Assembly (NCBI GenBank): GCA_013216015.1
Contig: JABSOI010000016.1
Span: 59,028 to 123,027, forward strand
DNA length: 64,000 bases
Direction of reading: 5' to 3'
From: Alteromonadaceae bacterium
GTDB taxonomy: Bacteria; Pseudomonadota; Gammaproteobacteria; Enterobacterales; Alteromonadaceae
The position numbers and the translations under genes were made by a program. Shown here in pieces: positions 8,039 to 17,099 of the stretch (the first letter of the stretch is position 1; the number at the start of each line of letters is the position of its first letter). The notes below the pieces were generated by a model. That model was not told the origin of the DNA and made no database searches. It saw only the letters and a list, made by a program, of their open reading frames with translations.

Positions 8039-9672
8039 CTAAAAATCAATCTTCATTTGTTGTTTCACCAACCGAGAGATCATCGTTAATTGAGCCCTCA
8101 GCGCATCAGTTAATGGGTAACCCACATTAATCCTGAAGTAATCGTTATATAAAGCTCTTGTTGAAAATTGATTTCCACAACGGATCGTAATATGTTGCTT
8201 CTCGGCTTGGTAAGATAATGCTTGAGCATCTAACCCTTTAACGTATACCCAAAGAACTAACCCGCCGCTTGGTTGTGATAGTTGAAAATCCCTTAATTGT
8301 GAAAGCTCATGAGTTAATAGTTGTTGGTATTGTGACATTTGCCTGGCTAACTGCTGACGAAAGCGCTTCAGGTGACGGGTATAAAGCTGTTTTTCAATGA
8401 ATTCTGCAATTGCAAACTGCAAAGGTGAGTTAACTCCCATACTTTGAACTGCGCGGTAATGGATGAACTTGTTGATATATTTCCCCGGTAAAGCCCAGCC
8501 AATACGATAGCCAGACGCTAATGTTTTGGAAATGGAGCTACACCAGATCACTGTTCCCTTTTCATCAAATGCTTTAATAGGCAAGGGTAAGGTTGGCCCG
8601 AAGTGAAGTTCCTGATAAACATCATCTTCAATTATTGGTATATCGAATTGGTTGGATAGCTCAGCTAAACGTTTTTTCTGTTCAAGCGCTAACGATTGAC
8701 CAAGCGGATTTTGATGATTAGCTGTAAACAGGCAAGCTGCTATTTGGTTGTTAGCCATCAAATATTCGACCTGAGGTAAATCTATGCCTTGCAATGTACT
8801 GGGAACTTCAACTACAGCTCTTTTCATCACGGCTAGTAACGAGAGTAAACCGTTAAAACATGGAGAGCTTACCGCGATACTATCGCCAGGGTTTGTTGTT
8901 AGTTCTATCGCTATTTTTATGGCATCCAGGCAACCATTATTGATCACCAATTCGTCGCTGTTAAATATGAATCCTTGTTGCTTGAAGTGTTTCATCAGGT
9001 TCTGCCGTAAGCTGATTTCTCCCTGAACATCACCATAAATTTGTGTTTGTCTGGCGTATTTTCTGGCGGAGTTAGTTAAACATTTGTTCAAAGCTGCAAC
9101 TGGTAATAATTCTGCACAAGCCTGTGCTCTTTCAAAGGGGTGTATCTGTTTTTTTTTATGGTAATTTGTTTCGCCTTCCAGCAATACAGCTTTGCTGGAG
9201 AATACTGGCAGTGGCATATTTGAATCGGGTTCTTTAGCTAATACAATATATCCTGACTTGTCTTTTACCGAGATAAAACTAAGTTGTTCAAGCCACCGGT
9301 AACAGCTCACCACTGTGTTTATACCCGTTACCTTTCAAAATGCGGGAATTTGAGGTGAATTAAAAAGCATAGTTACAAGACGCTGATTCGCCGGATAAGT
9401 TATTCTTATTTAAGATTCAGCAACGCAGTAAATATGTTTTTTAAACGAATCAAAACCTGCATTTTGAATGGTGATGGGTATATGCTAACGTTTTGTTGTA
9501 ATGCGTATTGTCGAATTGACGGTAACTTCTCACCGGGAATAAGTTGTTTGTTCTTAATTTTAATAATGAGTTTATTGGCAAGTTGGCGATAAAGGCTCAC
9601 ATTTGTATCCTCAAAAAATCTGGTCACATAGTAGTTGTACGCTTGATAATCTGTACCCACTGAAAAATGCAA
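8039..9672 (-). pseudogene. MocR-type GntR/aminotransferase regulator split by MITE
   Basis: On the minus strand, 9672-9483 encodes a GntR winged-helix start (SLYRQLANKLIIKIKNKQL, PGEKLPSIRQYALQQNVS) and 9321-8039 encodes the rest of the wHTH (VVSCYRWLEQLSFISV, KSGYIV) and a full fold-type I aminotransferase domain with LTTNPGDSIAVSSPCFNG, ANHQNPLGQ, IIEDDVYQEL and SSISKTLASGYRIGW (PLP lysine in SISKT). A 159-bp element at 9322-9480 separates the parts. Deleting it with one TA rejoins NVS to INTVVSCYRWLEQL in frame. MocR proteins are PLP- or amino-acid-sensing activators, often divergent from the gene they control; the divergent neighbour here is a PLP decarboxylase. The start (TTG 9672 or GTG 9660) is uncertain. 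As it stands the DNA-binding domain is cut in its recognition region, so regulation is probably lost. Confidence 0.92.
9322..9480. mobile_element. MITE-like element, family 1 subtype A, inside mocR
   Basis: 159 bp, ends TACCC and GGGTA, imperfect terminal inverted repeats of about 25-35 bp (TACCCgTtACCtTTCAAAATG at each end), flanked by TA on both sides (9320-9321 and 9481-9482). No coding capacity. It is the reverse complement of the copy at 50941-51098 with a single one-base indel between them. Confidence 0.9.
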
Positions 9673-9752
9673 TATCTATATCTATATCTGTACCTGATGA
9701 TAGCAAAAGTTAGAATAAGGATAAATCATCGACGAATTAAAAAAGAGAAATT

Positions 9753-11162
9753 ATGACTACTACCTTAAAAAACAGCGAAGATACCTCTTATTATCTGTCT
9801 CAATTTAATGAACTCACTCAAAAGTTTATGGGGCAATTAAAGTCTCAAAATGTTGCCAAATTAAATACAAAACAACCTGATGTAATATTTTCAGATGAAG
9901 GGCGAAGTAAAGAGCAGGCAACACAAATTTTGTCAGAGAAGATTATTCCTTATTTATCGGCAAGTGCCGGACCAAGATATTGGGGATTTGTTACCGGAGG
10001 AGCGAATCCGGCGGCATTGTTTGCTGATTGGATGGTCAGTACGTTTGATCAAAATGTTTCTAAAGACGGTGATTCAATTTCAAGTGCTGTAGAACGCCAA
10101 ACGCTTGATTGGCTAAAAGACCTGTTTTATTTACCTGAGGTGTTTAATGGCGTAATTACTACAGGGGCAACGGCAGCAAATTTTTTGGGAGCGGTAGTCG
10201 CCCGGCAATTTTCGGGAAACCAGCAGGGAATTGATATTGCTCAGGTTGGAATGCAAGGGTTATCCGTTGAATTATTCAGTGCCTGCCCGCATGCGAGTAT
10301 GATAAAAGGTTTAGGCTTGGCAGGCTTTGGTCAACAACAAATTACTCGCGTTGACACTTTAGAAAATTCAGAACAAATGGATGTTGAACACTTGTCTGTA
10401 TTACTGACAAACAGTAAAGCAAAAAGTAAAATTGTTATTGCCAGTAGCGCTACAGTAACTGCAACAAGTTTTGATGATTTGGAAGCTATTTCGGTTTTGT
10501 GTCAGCAACATCAAGCCTGGTTGCATGTTGACGCTGCGTTTGGTTTGTTTGAACGTGTAGTTACTGGTAAAGAGGGTAAAACTAAAGGCATTGAATTGGC
10601 AGATTCTATTACTTTAGATTTTCACAAATGGCTAAATGTTCCCTATGACGCAGGCGCTTTTTTTACTCGTCACACATCTTTGCTTGTTCAATGTTGCGAA
10701 GTCGATGCCCCCTATTTAACTAATAACGATACGCAGCCTGATTTTTTAGCGCTGGGTATTGAAAATTCCCGCCGATTCCGTGCTCTTCCTGTTTGGTTTA
10801 CCCTTTTAAAGTACGGTAGAAAAGGGATCAAAGAATGGGTAAAGCGTAATATTGATATGGCGAGTGAATTGGCAAGTTGGATTGAGCTACAGCCCCAATT
10901 TGAATTATCAGTGGCTTGCCAGTTGAATGTTGTTGTTTTTCGTCCTGAATCAAAACATTTGAGTGGTGAACAAGCACAAGCATTTACAACGTCATTTCTT
11001 GAAGAAGTAAATAAAGAAGGAAAAATATTTTTAAGCCCAGGTCTGTGGCAAGGTCAAAAAGTGATGCGGGCCGCGCTAAGTAATTGGCAAACATCGAAAG
11101 AAGATATAGAGCTGGCAAAAGCTAGTCTGAAATCGTGTTATAAAATGCTTGTTACAGAATAA
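9753..11162 (+). CDS. PLP-dependent decarboxylase (group II, DDC-like)
   Basis: 469 residues, of the pyridoxal-dependent decarboxylase family that includes aromatic amino-acid and glutamate decarboxylases. Seen: GPRYWGFVTGGANPAALFADW near residue 73, TTGATAANFLG (137-146), the cofactor-stacking His 180 in ACPHAS, Asp 260 in LHVDAAFG and the PLP lysine K292 in DFHKWLNVPYD. The substrate cannot be told from sequence; it lacks the long C-terminal extension of GadB. It is transcribed divergently from the broken MocR gene about 80 bases away, which probably used to activate it. The start codon follows an AAAAGAGAA stretch. Confidence 0.9.
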   Translation: MTTTLKNSEDTSYYLSQFNELTQKFMGQLKSQNVAKLNTKQPDVIFSDEGRSKEQATQILSEKIIPYLSASAGPRYWGFVTGGANPAALFADWMVSTFDQNVSKDGDSISSAVERQTLDWLKDLFYLPEVFNGVITTGATAANFLGAVVARQFSGNQQGIDIAQVGMQGLSVELFSACPHASMIKGLGLAGFGQQQITRVDTLENSEQMDVEHLSVLLTNSKAKSKIVIASSATVTATSFDDLEAISVLCQQHQAWLHVDAAFGLFERVVTGKEGKTKGIELADSITLDFHKWLNVPYDAGAFFTRHTSLLVQCCEVDAPYLTNNDTQPDFLALGIENSRRFRALPVWFTLLKYGRKGIKEWVKRNIDMASELASWIELQPQFELSVACQLNVVVFRPESKHLSGEQAQAFTTSFLEEVNKEGKIFLSPGLWQGQKVMRAALSNWQTSKEDIELAKASLKSCYKMLVTE

Positions 11163-11214
11163 CTTAGCTCCACAATAAAATAGCTAAGTTATACCCCAGT
11201 CGCTTGGGTATAAC
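11161..11214. terminator. Two tandem hairpins after the decarboxylase gene
   Basis: AACTTAGCT / AGCTAAGTT (11161-11169 and 11182-11190) is followed by GTTATACCC / GGGTATAAC (11188-11196 and 11206-11214). Neither has a T run, so termination is uncertain; the second resembles a minimal relic of the TACCC...GGGTA elements. The rest of the gap to 11528 holds one weak hairpin (AAAAGACA / TGTCTTTT, 11442-11472) and no gene. Confidence 0.4.
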
Positions 11215-11483
11215 TGGAATAATAACAACCCAAAAAATTAATTAGGTATTTTCAACGTGGTGAGATCTACTTTAGTTTAAATTCCACCTGTATTTTTATT
11301 AATGATCATAAAGAATCAGTATTTCAATTTCAGAAAAAAGTACTGGAAATGGAAAATCGGTAAGCTCTTGTAAAAGAGTTAACAAGTATTTATTGAAAAG
11401 CGAAAGAACGAATATAAGCGACAGCCAAAACTATTACATCTAAAAGACACCCAATTACGCCGACTGTCTTTTATTTATGTTTC

Positions 11484-11522
11484 TCTATTAGTATAAGAAG
11501 ATAAAATTTCTTATACTAATAG
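11484..11522 (-). terminator. Terminator of the EF-hand gene
   Basis: A 15-bp perfect stem (CTATTAGTATAAGAA and its complement) around a short A-rich loop, directly after the stop of the minus-strand EF-hand gene. Confidence 0.6.
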
Positions 11523-11528
11523 GACTGT

Positions 11529-11747
11529 TTAAAGCGCTAGTTCTATAACCATTTCTTTGAGTTCAGTTTTTGAAATTGAGTTGTTGTGATTGGTATCAAA
11601 GCGATTAAATATTGTTTCACACATGCGAAGACCTTTGTCTTGCAACAACACATCGATAAGTTCTACGAATTCACTACGGTTGATTGCACCGTCTTTATCT
11701 TCATCAAAAACTTCGAACAATTCATCTACCCATTGATTAATATCCAT
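11529..11747 (-). CDS. Small EF-hand calcium-binding protein
   Basis: 72 residues, two EF-hand motifs and nothing else. Loop 1 is DEDKDGAINRSE (residues about 15-26) with all coordinating positions; loop 2 is DTNHNNSISKTE (about 48-59), with Asn in place of one Asp and an intact final Glu. No signal peptide, so it is cytosolic and resembles a calmodulin-like calcium buffer or sensor. Partner unknown. It stands alone, with its own hairpin terminator, and a GGAAGC stretch upstream of ATG may serve as ribosome site. Confidence 0.85.
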   Translation of the reverse strand: MDINQWVDELFEVFDEDKDGAINRSEFVELIDVLLQDKGLRMCETIFNRFDTNHNNSISKTELKEMVIELAL

Positions 11748-12135
11748 AAGGCTTCCTTATTATATTTTTAACTATGTTATAAGTATGACTGTATCGTTAA
11801 TTTTGCCTGTTGTGAATAATTAATTAACCGATTTGACAATTATATAGATATATTTTTATTGTTGCTGTATTTTTCCACAGTTAATCAGAGGAGATGTTTA
11901 AATCCTCTACGTTTTGTCTGAAAACCGTTCGTTTTAACATTACAAATCTCATTTATGTTTAACGCATCAGCTATTTCAATAATTTCTACTTTTAACTAAC
12001 ATGAATTATTTTCGTTAGTGGTTTTTTTCTACTTTTACTAATAAATGTTTTTTATTTTGTAATAAATATTCAAATGACAAGACTAATCATTGGTACTTGA
12101 TTTTTTATAGACAATTTATTTAGGGAAAAGATTAA
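11748..12135. other. Divergent promoter region, no gene
   Basis: 388 AT-rich bases between the EF-hand gene and the hydrolase operon. It must contain both promoters, but I cannot assign -35/-10 boxes with confidence and see no repeat or riboswitch. Confidence 0.5.
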
Positions 12136-13617
12136 ATGACAATATTGAAAAATGCACTAGTTGGACTTTCATTGCTTGTTTGTAGCGTGAATAGTTTTTC
12201 TATGTCGCCTGAATCGGCATCAGGGTCTAAGCTAAAGTTAGAAGATTGCCACATAGACGGTATAAAAGAACAGGTGAAATGTGGAGTTTTGCAAGTTCCG
12301 GAGAACTATGGTTTAACAGACGAGAGTGCAACAGACGAGAAGGATGCTCAGATAGCCCTTAATTTTGCCATATTGCCAGCGGTCGATAATAGTAAAAACA
12401 AAGAACCGTTAATGTTTTTAGCAGGTGGTCCCGGCCAGGCAGCGGTTGAACTTGCGGCTCATTTATATAACACCTACAGAGAAATTCGAAAAACTCACGA
12501 TATTATTTTGGTGGACCAGCGTGGTACAGGAAAATCTCATCCTCTGGAATGTGAAGAATCAGATGAGCTGAATGTTTATGAACTTGTTCCTGAAGATTTT
12601 TCTGCAAAAGAGGTAACAGATTGTTTAGCTCAATTTACTGGTGATTTAAGTCAATACAACTCTGAAAATGCTATTCGTGATTTTGATGCCGTACGCGTGG
12701 CTCTGGGCCATGAAAAAATTCATGTTTATGGAGGTTCTTACGGAACCCGTGCTGCACTTGTTTATATGCGTTTATTCCCTGAATCATTGAAAAGTGTTGT
12801 TTTGGATAGCGTCGGGCCAATAGAAGTTCCAATTGGTACTTTTGGTCAAAGTGCGGCCCGTTCATTTAATTTGCTGCTTGAAAATTGTCAAAATGAAGCT
12901 GCCTGTAACAAAGCTTATCCTAATTTAGCGGATGAATATGCTCAAGTAATACAACGTTTAGATGCCTCACCCGTTAAGTTAAATATTGCTCATCCCCGTT
13001 TAGGTTCTCAAACATACTTGGCATTAAGTAGTGGTAAATTTATTAGTTATTTACGGATGCAATTATATTCAATGCAAACCCGCACACTTGTTCCTTTAGC
13101 TATTCACCAGGCTTATTTAGAAAATTATAAACCACTAATTGGCATGATCGCCAGAATGGAAGGTGGATTAGGGATGTACCTCGGCTTAACTTTTAATATT
13201 GTTTGCAATGAAGATATGCCAAGAATTACGGAACAAATGTTTAAAGCTGACGCAGATAATAATTTTGGCAGTGATAACAGCCACAAAGCGTGGTTAGCTG
13301 CATGTCCGTTGTGGCCCAAATATCAACCGAGTGATGAATTTTATCAACCGGTGACAGCAAACATACCTACGCTTATTTTGTCGGGTAACTTAGATCCTGT
13401 TACACCACCAAGTAACGGTGATAAGTCGGCTGCAACAATTCCTAATAGTCATCATATAGTTTCTAAAAATAATGCACATATTGTTGCTTCCACCTCTTGT
13501 GGAGTGAATATTATTAATGAATTTTTAGACACGTTAGATCCTAAGAAGTTGGATGAGTCTTGTTTATCAGAACTAGCTGATGAAACGTTTATGATCAGTA
13601 TTAACGGCAGTATATAA
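12136..13617 (+). CDS. Exported alpha/beta hydrolase, TAP-like peptidase
   Basis: 493 residues with a signal peptide (MTILKNALVGLSLLVCSVNS). Alpha/beta-hydrolase fold of the proline iminopeptidase/tripeptidyl aminopeptidase group: oxyanion segment FLAGGPGQAA (94-103), VDQRGTGKS (126-134), nucleophile Ser201 in GGSYGT, catalytic Asp in LSGNLDPVTPP (about 425) and His in NNAHI (about 450), with a C-terminal TAP-like segment. It probably trims peptides in the periplasm. It is the first gene of a tight set (10 bases to the ABC ATPase, then overlapping genes), suggesting a link to the exporter and sigma factor behind it. No lesion. Confidence 0.9.
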   Translation: MTILKNALVGLSLLVCSVNSFSMSPESASGSKLKLEDCHIDGIKEQVKCGVLQVPENYGLTDESATDEKDAQIALNFAILPAVDNSKNKEPLMFLAGGPGQAAVELAAHLYNTYREIRKTHDIILVDQRGTGKSHPLECEESDELNVYELVPEDFSAKEVTDCLAQFTGDLSQYNSENAIRDFDAVRVALGHEKIHVYGGSYGTRAALVYMRLFPESLKSVVLDSVGPIEVPIGTFGQSAARSFNLLLENCQNEAACNKAYPNLADEYAQVIQRLDASPVKLNIAHPRLGSQTYLALSSGKFISYLRMQLYSMQTRTLVPLAIHQAYLENYKPLIGMIARMEGGLGMYLGLTFNIVCNEDMPRITEQMFKADADNNFGSDNSHKAWLAACPLWPKYQPSDEFYQPVTANIPTLILSGNLDPVTPPSNGDKSAATIPNSHHIVSKNNAHIVASTSCGVNIINEFLDTLDPKKLDESCLSELADETFMISINGSI

Positions 13618-13627
13618 GGAAAGAACC

Positions 13628-14374
13628 ATGATTGAAGTCAATAATTTACATAAAAGCTTCACAGCTTCAAAGCAGAAAGTTAAAGCCTTGGATGGTTTGT
13701 CTTTTGTCGCGAAAGATGGAGAAATTACAGGGATTTTAGGTCCAAACGGCGCAGGTAAAACAACCTGTTTGAGAACACTTTATGGTTTGTTAAAAGCTGA
13801 TGAAGGCAGTGCTGTCATAGATGGAATTAATGTATCTGATCGGCCATTGGAGGCACGGGCCCGTTTAGGTATTTTTCCTGATAAATTTGGTTTGTATGAA
13901 CGTTTGACTGCCTACGAACAAATAGATTATTTTGCCAGTTTACACGGCTTGCACGGTGCAGCAAAAAAAGAAGCTATCGAACAGGTTATTAAGGATCTTG
14001 ATATGCAGGAGCTTGCTCATCGCAAGACTCAAGGTTTTTCCCAGGGACAACGAATGAAAGTTACCCTGGCACAAGCATTGGTACATCAGCCGAAAAATTT
14101 TGTTTTAGACGAACCAACACGTGGCCTGGATGTAATGAGTACCCGAGTTTTACGTAATTATCTCGCTAAATTCAAGGCGAAAGGTCACTGTATTTTATTT
14201 TCATCCCACGTGATGCAGGAAGTTGCTGCTTTGTGTGATCGGGTGATTATAGTTGCCAACGGAAAAATTGCGGCTGAAGGCACACCTCAAGAATTATGTG
14301 ACTTGGCTGGCGAGGCTGTTTTAGAAGATGCCTTTGTTAAATTAATCGGTTCAGATGAAGGAGTTGCCGCATGA
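13628..14374 (+). CDS. ABC transporter ATPase, NatA-like
   Basis: 248 residues. Walker A GPNGAGKTT (residues about 38-46), signature FSQGQRMKV (about 138), Walker B FVLDEPTRGLD (about 159) and a switch His in FSSHVMQE. The closest well-known family is NatA, the ATPase of Na+ exporters and of antibiotic ABC-2 exporters. It overlaps the permease start by 4 bases (ATGA), so the two form one transporter. Substrate unknown. Confidence 0.92.
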   Translation: MIEVNNLHKSFTASKQKVKALDGLSFVAKDGEITGILGPNGAGKTTCLRTLYGLLKADEGSAVIDGINVSDRPLEARARLGIFPDKFGLYERLTAYEQIDYFASLHGLHGAAKKEAIEQVIKDLDMQELAHRKTQGFSQGQRMKVTLAQALVHQPKNFVLDEPTRGLDVMSTRVLRNYLAKFKAKGHCILFSSHVMQEVAALCDRVIIVANGKIAAEGTPQELCDLAGEAVLEDAFVKLIGSDEGVAA

Positions 14375-15534
14375 TCCAGTTAAAAGCATTAATTACTAAA
14401 GAATTTAAAGAAGCATTTCGTGATAAACGTGCGCTTATGGTTGCTATGATGATGGCTGTGTTGGCACCGGTGATGATTTTTGTTGGGTCGAAAACCATGA
14501 TCAAAGAATTGGTTGAAACACCGCCCGTTTATGCAAAATTTGCAGGTGCTGAATATGCGCCTAAATTGATGAAACAATTGAAAGCAGCGAATATTCTTTC
14601 ATTCGCAGATGTACCAGCTGATGAAAAGATCCTATGGGACGAACGTAATATTGAAATAACAATTCCTGATACCTTCGCTCAGAATATGCTCGATGGTGAA
14701 ATGATCGATATCATTTTACGTACCGATTACAGTGATAAAGCGATAAATGCACCTATTCGCCGTATTAAAGATGAAATAAGAAATTATGCCCGGGCAATTG
14801 GCTATAAAAGATTGTTGGTACGTGGTGTTGACATTCGTTTATTAAGGCCGGTTAACCTTATAGAGCAAAATACAGCATTGCCAAGCAGCAATGCTGTGTT
14901 TATTTCTATGATGTTAGGTTTATATCTTTTGATGGCTGCATTTATGTCTGGGTTACCTGTAGCTATTGATTCTAGTGCTGGTGAGCGTGAACGTAATGTG
15001 CTTGAAATGTTATTGTGCCAACCAGTGAGTACTCTAAAAATAGTTTTAGCTAAATTATTATGTGCCAGCAGTGTTGCTTTTCTTGCTGTAGTGCTAACAC
15101 TTGTGCTGACATCTTTTTCTGTTGGCTTTGTTGATTTGACCAAAATAGGAGCAACTTTTAGCCTGGATGCTTTCACTGTAGTGGTTTTGATTCTGCTAAT
15201 GTTGCCAATATGTTTTTTTGCATCAGCATTACAATTGTTTTTTTCTTTTCAGGCGAAAAGTTTTAAAGAAGCACAATCTACTGTCACTATGATTATTATG
15301 CTGCCAGCTATGATCCCCATGGCGTTGATGTTCATGGATGATAAACCTAAATGGCTTGATTGGTTACCCGTATCGGGACAATCTTTGTTAATGGAAGATT
15401 TATTCAAAGGTATACCGATTAATTGGGCTGCTTTTGGGACTACAAGTTTGGTTACTATTGCAATGACTGTGGTTTTGGTCGTAATTTTAGCAACCAGGCT
15501 TAAATCAGAAAAAGTGGTTTTGGCGTTAAGTTAA
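14371..15534 (+). CDS. ABC-2 type permease, NatB-like
   Basis: 387 residues. One N-terminal membrane helix (MVAMMMAVLAPVMIFVG), a large extracytoplasmic loop of about 130 residues, then five to six C-terminal helices. The segment SSAGERERNVLEMLLCQPVS is the hallmark of NatB/ABC-2 permeases. Pairs with the ATPase just upstream. NatAB-type systems export Na+, and this is a marine genome, but the substrate is an inference. Confidence 0.88.
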   Translation: MIQLKALITKEFKEAFRDKRALMVAMMMAVLAPVMIFVGSKTMIKELVETPPVYAKFAGAEYAPKLMKQLKAANILSFADVPADEKILWDERNIEITIPDTFAQNMLDGEMIDIILRTDYSDKAINAPIRRIKDEIRNYARAIGYKRLLVRGVDIRLLRPVNLIEQNTALPSSNAVFISMMLGLYLLMAAFMSGLPVAIDSSAGERERNVLEMLLCQPVSTLKIVLAKLLCASSVAFLAVVLTLVLTSFSVGFVDLTKIGATFSLDAFTVVVLILLMLPICFFASALQLFFSFQAKSFKEAQSTVTMIIMLPAMIPMALMFMDDKPKWLDWLPVSGQSLLMEDLFKGIPINWAAFGTTSLVTIAMTVVLVVILATRLKSEKVVLALS

Positions 15535-15576
15535 ATAGAAAAACTATACGTTTAGTCTGATGAACTAACACTTATT

Positions 15577-16182
15577 ATGTTAAATTCTTCACAACTTATA
15601 AATGCGTCAGCAACTGATTATCTCAATGTTGTTAAACGAAAAAGTGTAGATGAAAAGGATAAGTGTTTGAATCATCGAGCTATCTTTATTGAATGGATGA
15701 CACAGTATGAAAAATTACTGCGTCATCTTATTGTTGGCTTTGAAGCAAAACCAGCATTGCAGGATGAGTTGTTTCAGGATATTGCCTTAAACATTTGGCG
15801 TGCTTTGCCTAAATTCAGACAAGACGCCAGCGTTAAAACATTTGTCGCAAGAATTGCACACAATGTTTTAGCGACTCATGTTGCCAAAGCGGTAAAAACG
15901 GTTAAAGCCGATCAAGATATTGATTCAATTTTAAATACTGACAATGAACAAGCCTCATCAGAAGTAACACCTTATCAAGCGCTAAATCAACAACAAAGGC
16001 AACAGCGTTTATCGCAAGCTATCCGACAGTTGAAATTAGAGCAGCAGCAGGTGATCACTCTTGCTCTTGAAGGCATGAGCTATCAGGAAATTGCGGAGGT
16101 ATTATCAATAACAAGTAATTTAGTGGGAGTGCGTTTACAACGTGCTAAAGCAACTCTTTCTCAATTGCTGGAGGTTAAATGA
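15577..16182 (+). CDS. ECF-type RNA polymerase sigma factor
   Basis: 201 residues. Region 2 is at about residues 45-105 (EKLLRHLIVGFE, DELFQDIALNIWRALPKF, VKTFVARIAHNVLATH) and region 4 at about 145-198 (RLSQAIRQLKLEQQQVITLA, GMSYQEIAEVLSITSNLVGV). It overlaps the next gene by 4 bases. Context suggests it controls the hydrolase-ABC operon directly upstream, with the following membrane protein as its restraint; this is inference. No obvious ECF promoter was recognised. Confidence 0.9.
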   Translation: MLNSSQLINASATDYLNVVKRKSVDEKDKCLNHRAIFIEWMTQYEKLLRHLIVGFEAKPALQDELFQDIALNIWRALPKFRQDASVKTFVARIAHNVLATHVAKAVKTVKADQDIDSILNTDNEQASSEVTPYQALNQQQRQQRLSQAIRQLKLEQQQVITLALEGMSYQEIAEVLSITSNLVGVRLQRAKATLSQLLEVK

Positions 16183-16802
16183 TAGATAAAGAGACAACAG
16201 AATCATCAAAAGTGATTGATAATCAGCCAGAAGAAAGCGAATTGCTTGATGAACAATGGTTGGCATTGACTGAAGATTGGCAAAGTCAGCCATATGACAA
16301 AGTTGATATTAAGGTATTATTCAATAAAACGCGACGTCGCATACTCGGAGCAAAGTGCTTATTAGCTTTAGATCTTGTTGCTACTTTGGCGATGATTGTT
16401 TTTATGATAATTGGATTTATTTCGGATTCTTTTGATATGGCAACCTTATACTTCTTAGTTTTTGGGGTAGTTTCATCAATTGTTTACATTGCCTATACCA
16501 TTTACATCAGATCAGGTACCTGGGCGTTGAGTGAACAAAGTCCTACTGATGTTATTAGTACCGCGATTGTCGGGTATAAGTCATCTTTAAAATTTATCAG
16601 GCTAATTAAAGTCAGCACCATAGGAATGTTCTTTGGCACTAATATTTATCTTGTGGTCATGAATCAAGTTCACGAGAAACCAATTATTGGTGCACTTCTT
16701 TTAATCAATATTTTAATGGCCGTTATGTATACGGGAGCACATTATTATCAAGTTAAACGGCAGGAAGAATTAGCACATATGCAGCAGTTTGAAATAAAAT
16801 AA
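16179..16802 (+). CDS. Membrane protein, likely anti-sigma partner
   Basis: 207 residues: an acidic cytosolic N-terminus of about 55 residues with DEQWLALTEDWQSQPYD, then four predicted membrane helices in two pairs (about 62-85, 90-112, 150-170, 175-195) and a short charged tail. Translational coupling to the sigma factor (ATGA overlap) and a cytosolic start suggest an anti-sigma role. No zinc-binding His-Cys-Cys motif is visible, so it is not a ZAS-type anti-sigma. Family not recognised. Confidence 0.75.
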   Translation: MIDKETTESSKVIDNQPEESELLDEQWLALTEDWQSQPYDKVDIKVLFNKTRRRILGAKCLLALDLVATLAMIVFMIIGFISDSFDMATLYFLVFGVVSSIVYIAYTIYIRSGTWALSEQSPTDVISTAIVGYKSSLKFIRLIKVSTIGMFFGTNIYLVVMNQVHEKPIIGALLLINILMAVMYTGAHYYQVKRQEELAHMQQFEIK

Positions 16803-17099
16803 TAATTCATAATTACCTTTATTCTAGTATTTAATTCTGTAAAAGCCTTATTGTTAAGTTTTTTATTTTTATAAACCACCAATTTTGTTGGTTATATTCA
16901 TATTTTACTTGTCTAGATGTATAAAGTGAAAACTTTTACGGTATACAACATGACTAATTGAGCTAAAAGTTGCTTGTTTAAACGTATACAACAAGTATTA
17001 GTTCAGGCAGAATATGCCGCATTATTATTACTCCAATTTCTAGCCTGAAGGATAAGATCTTTCTGCTGAGATTGCTGGTTGATTGACTAAGGAAAATAC

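Noticed and set aside
11188..11214. GTTATACCC/GGGTATAAC hairpin as a member of MITE family 1
   Set aside because: Only 27 bases with no inner family sequence; kept as a hairpin only.
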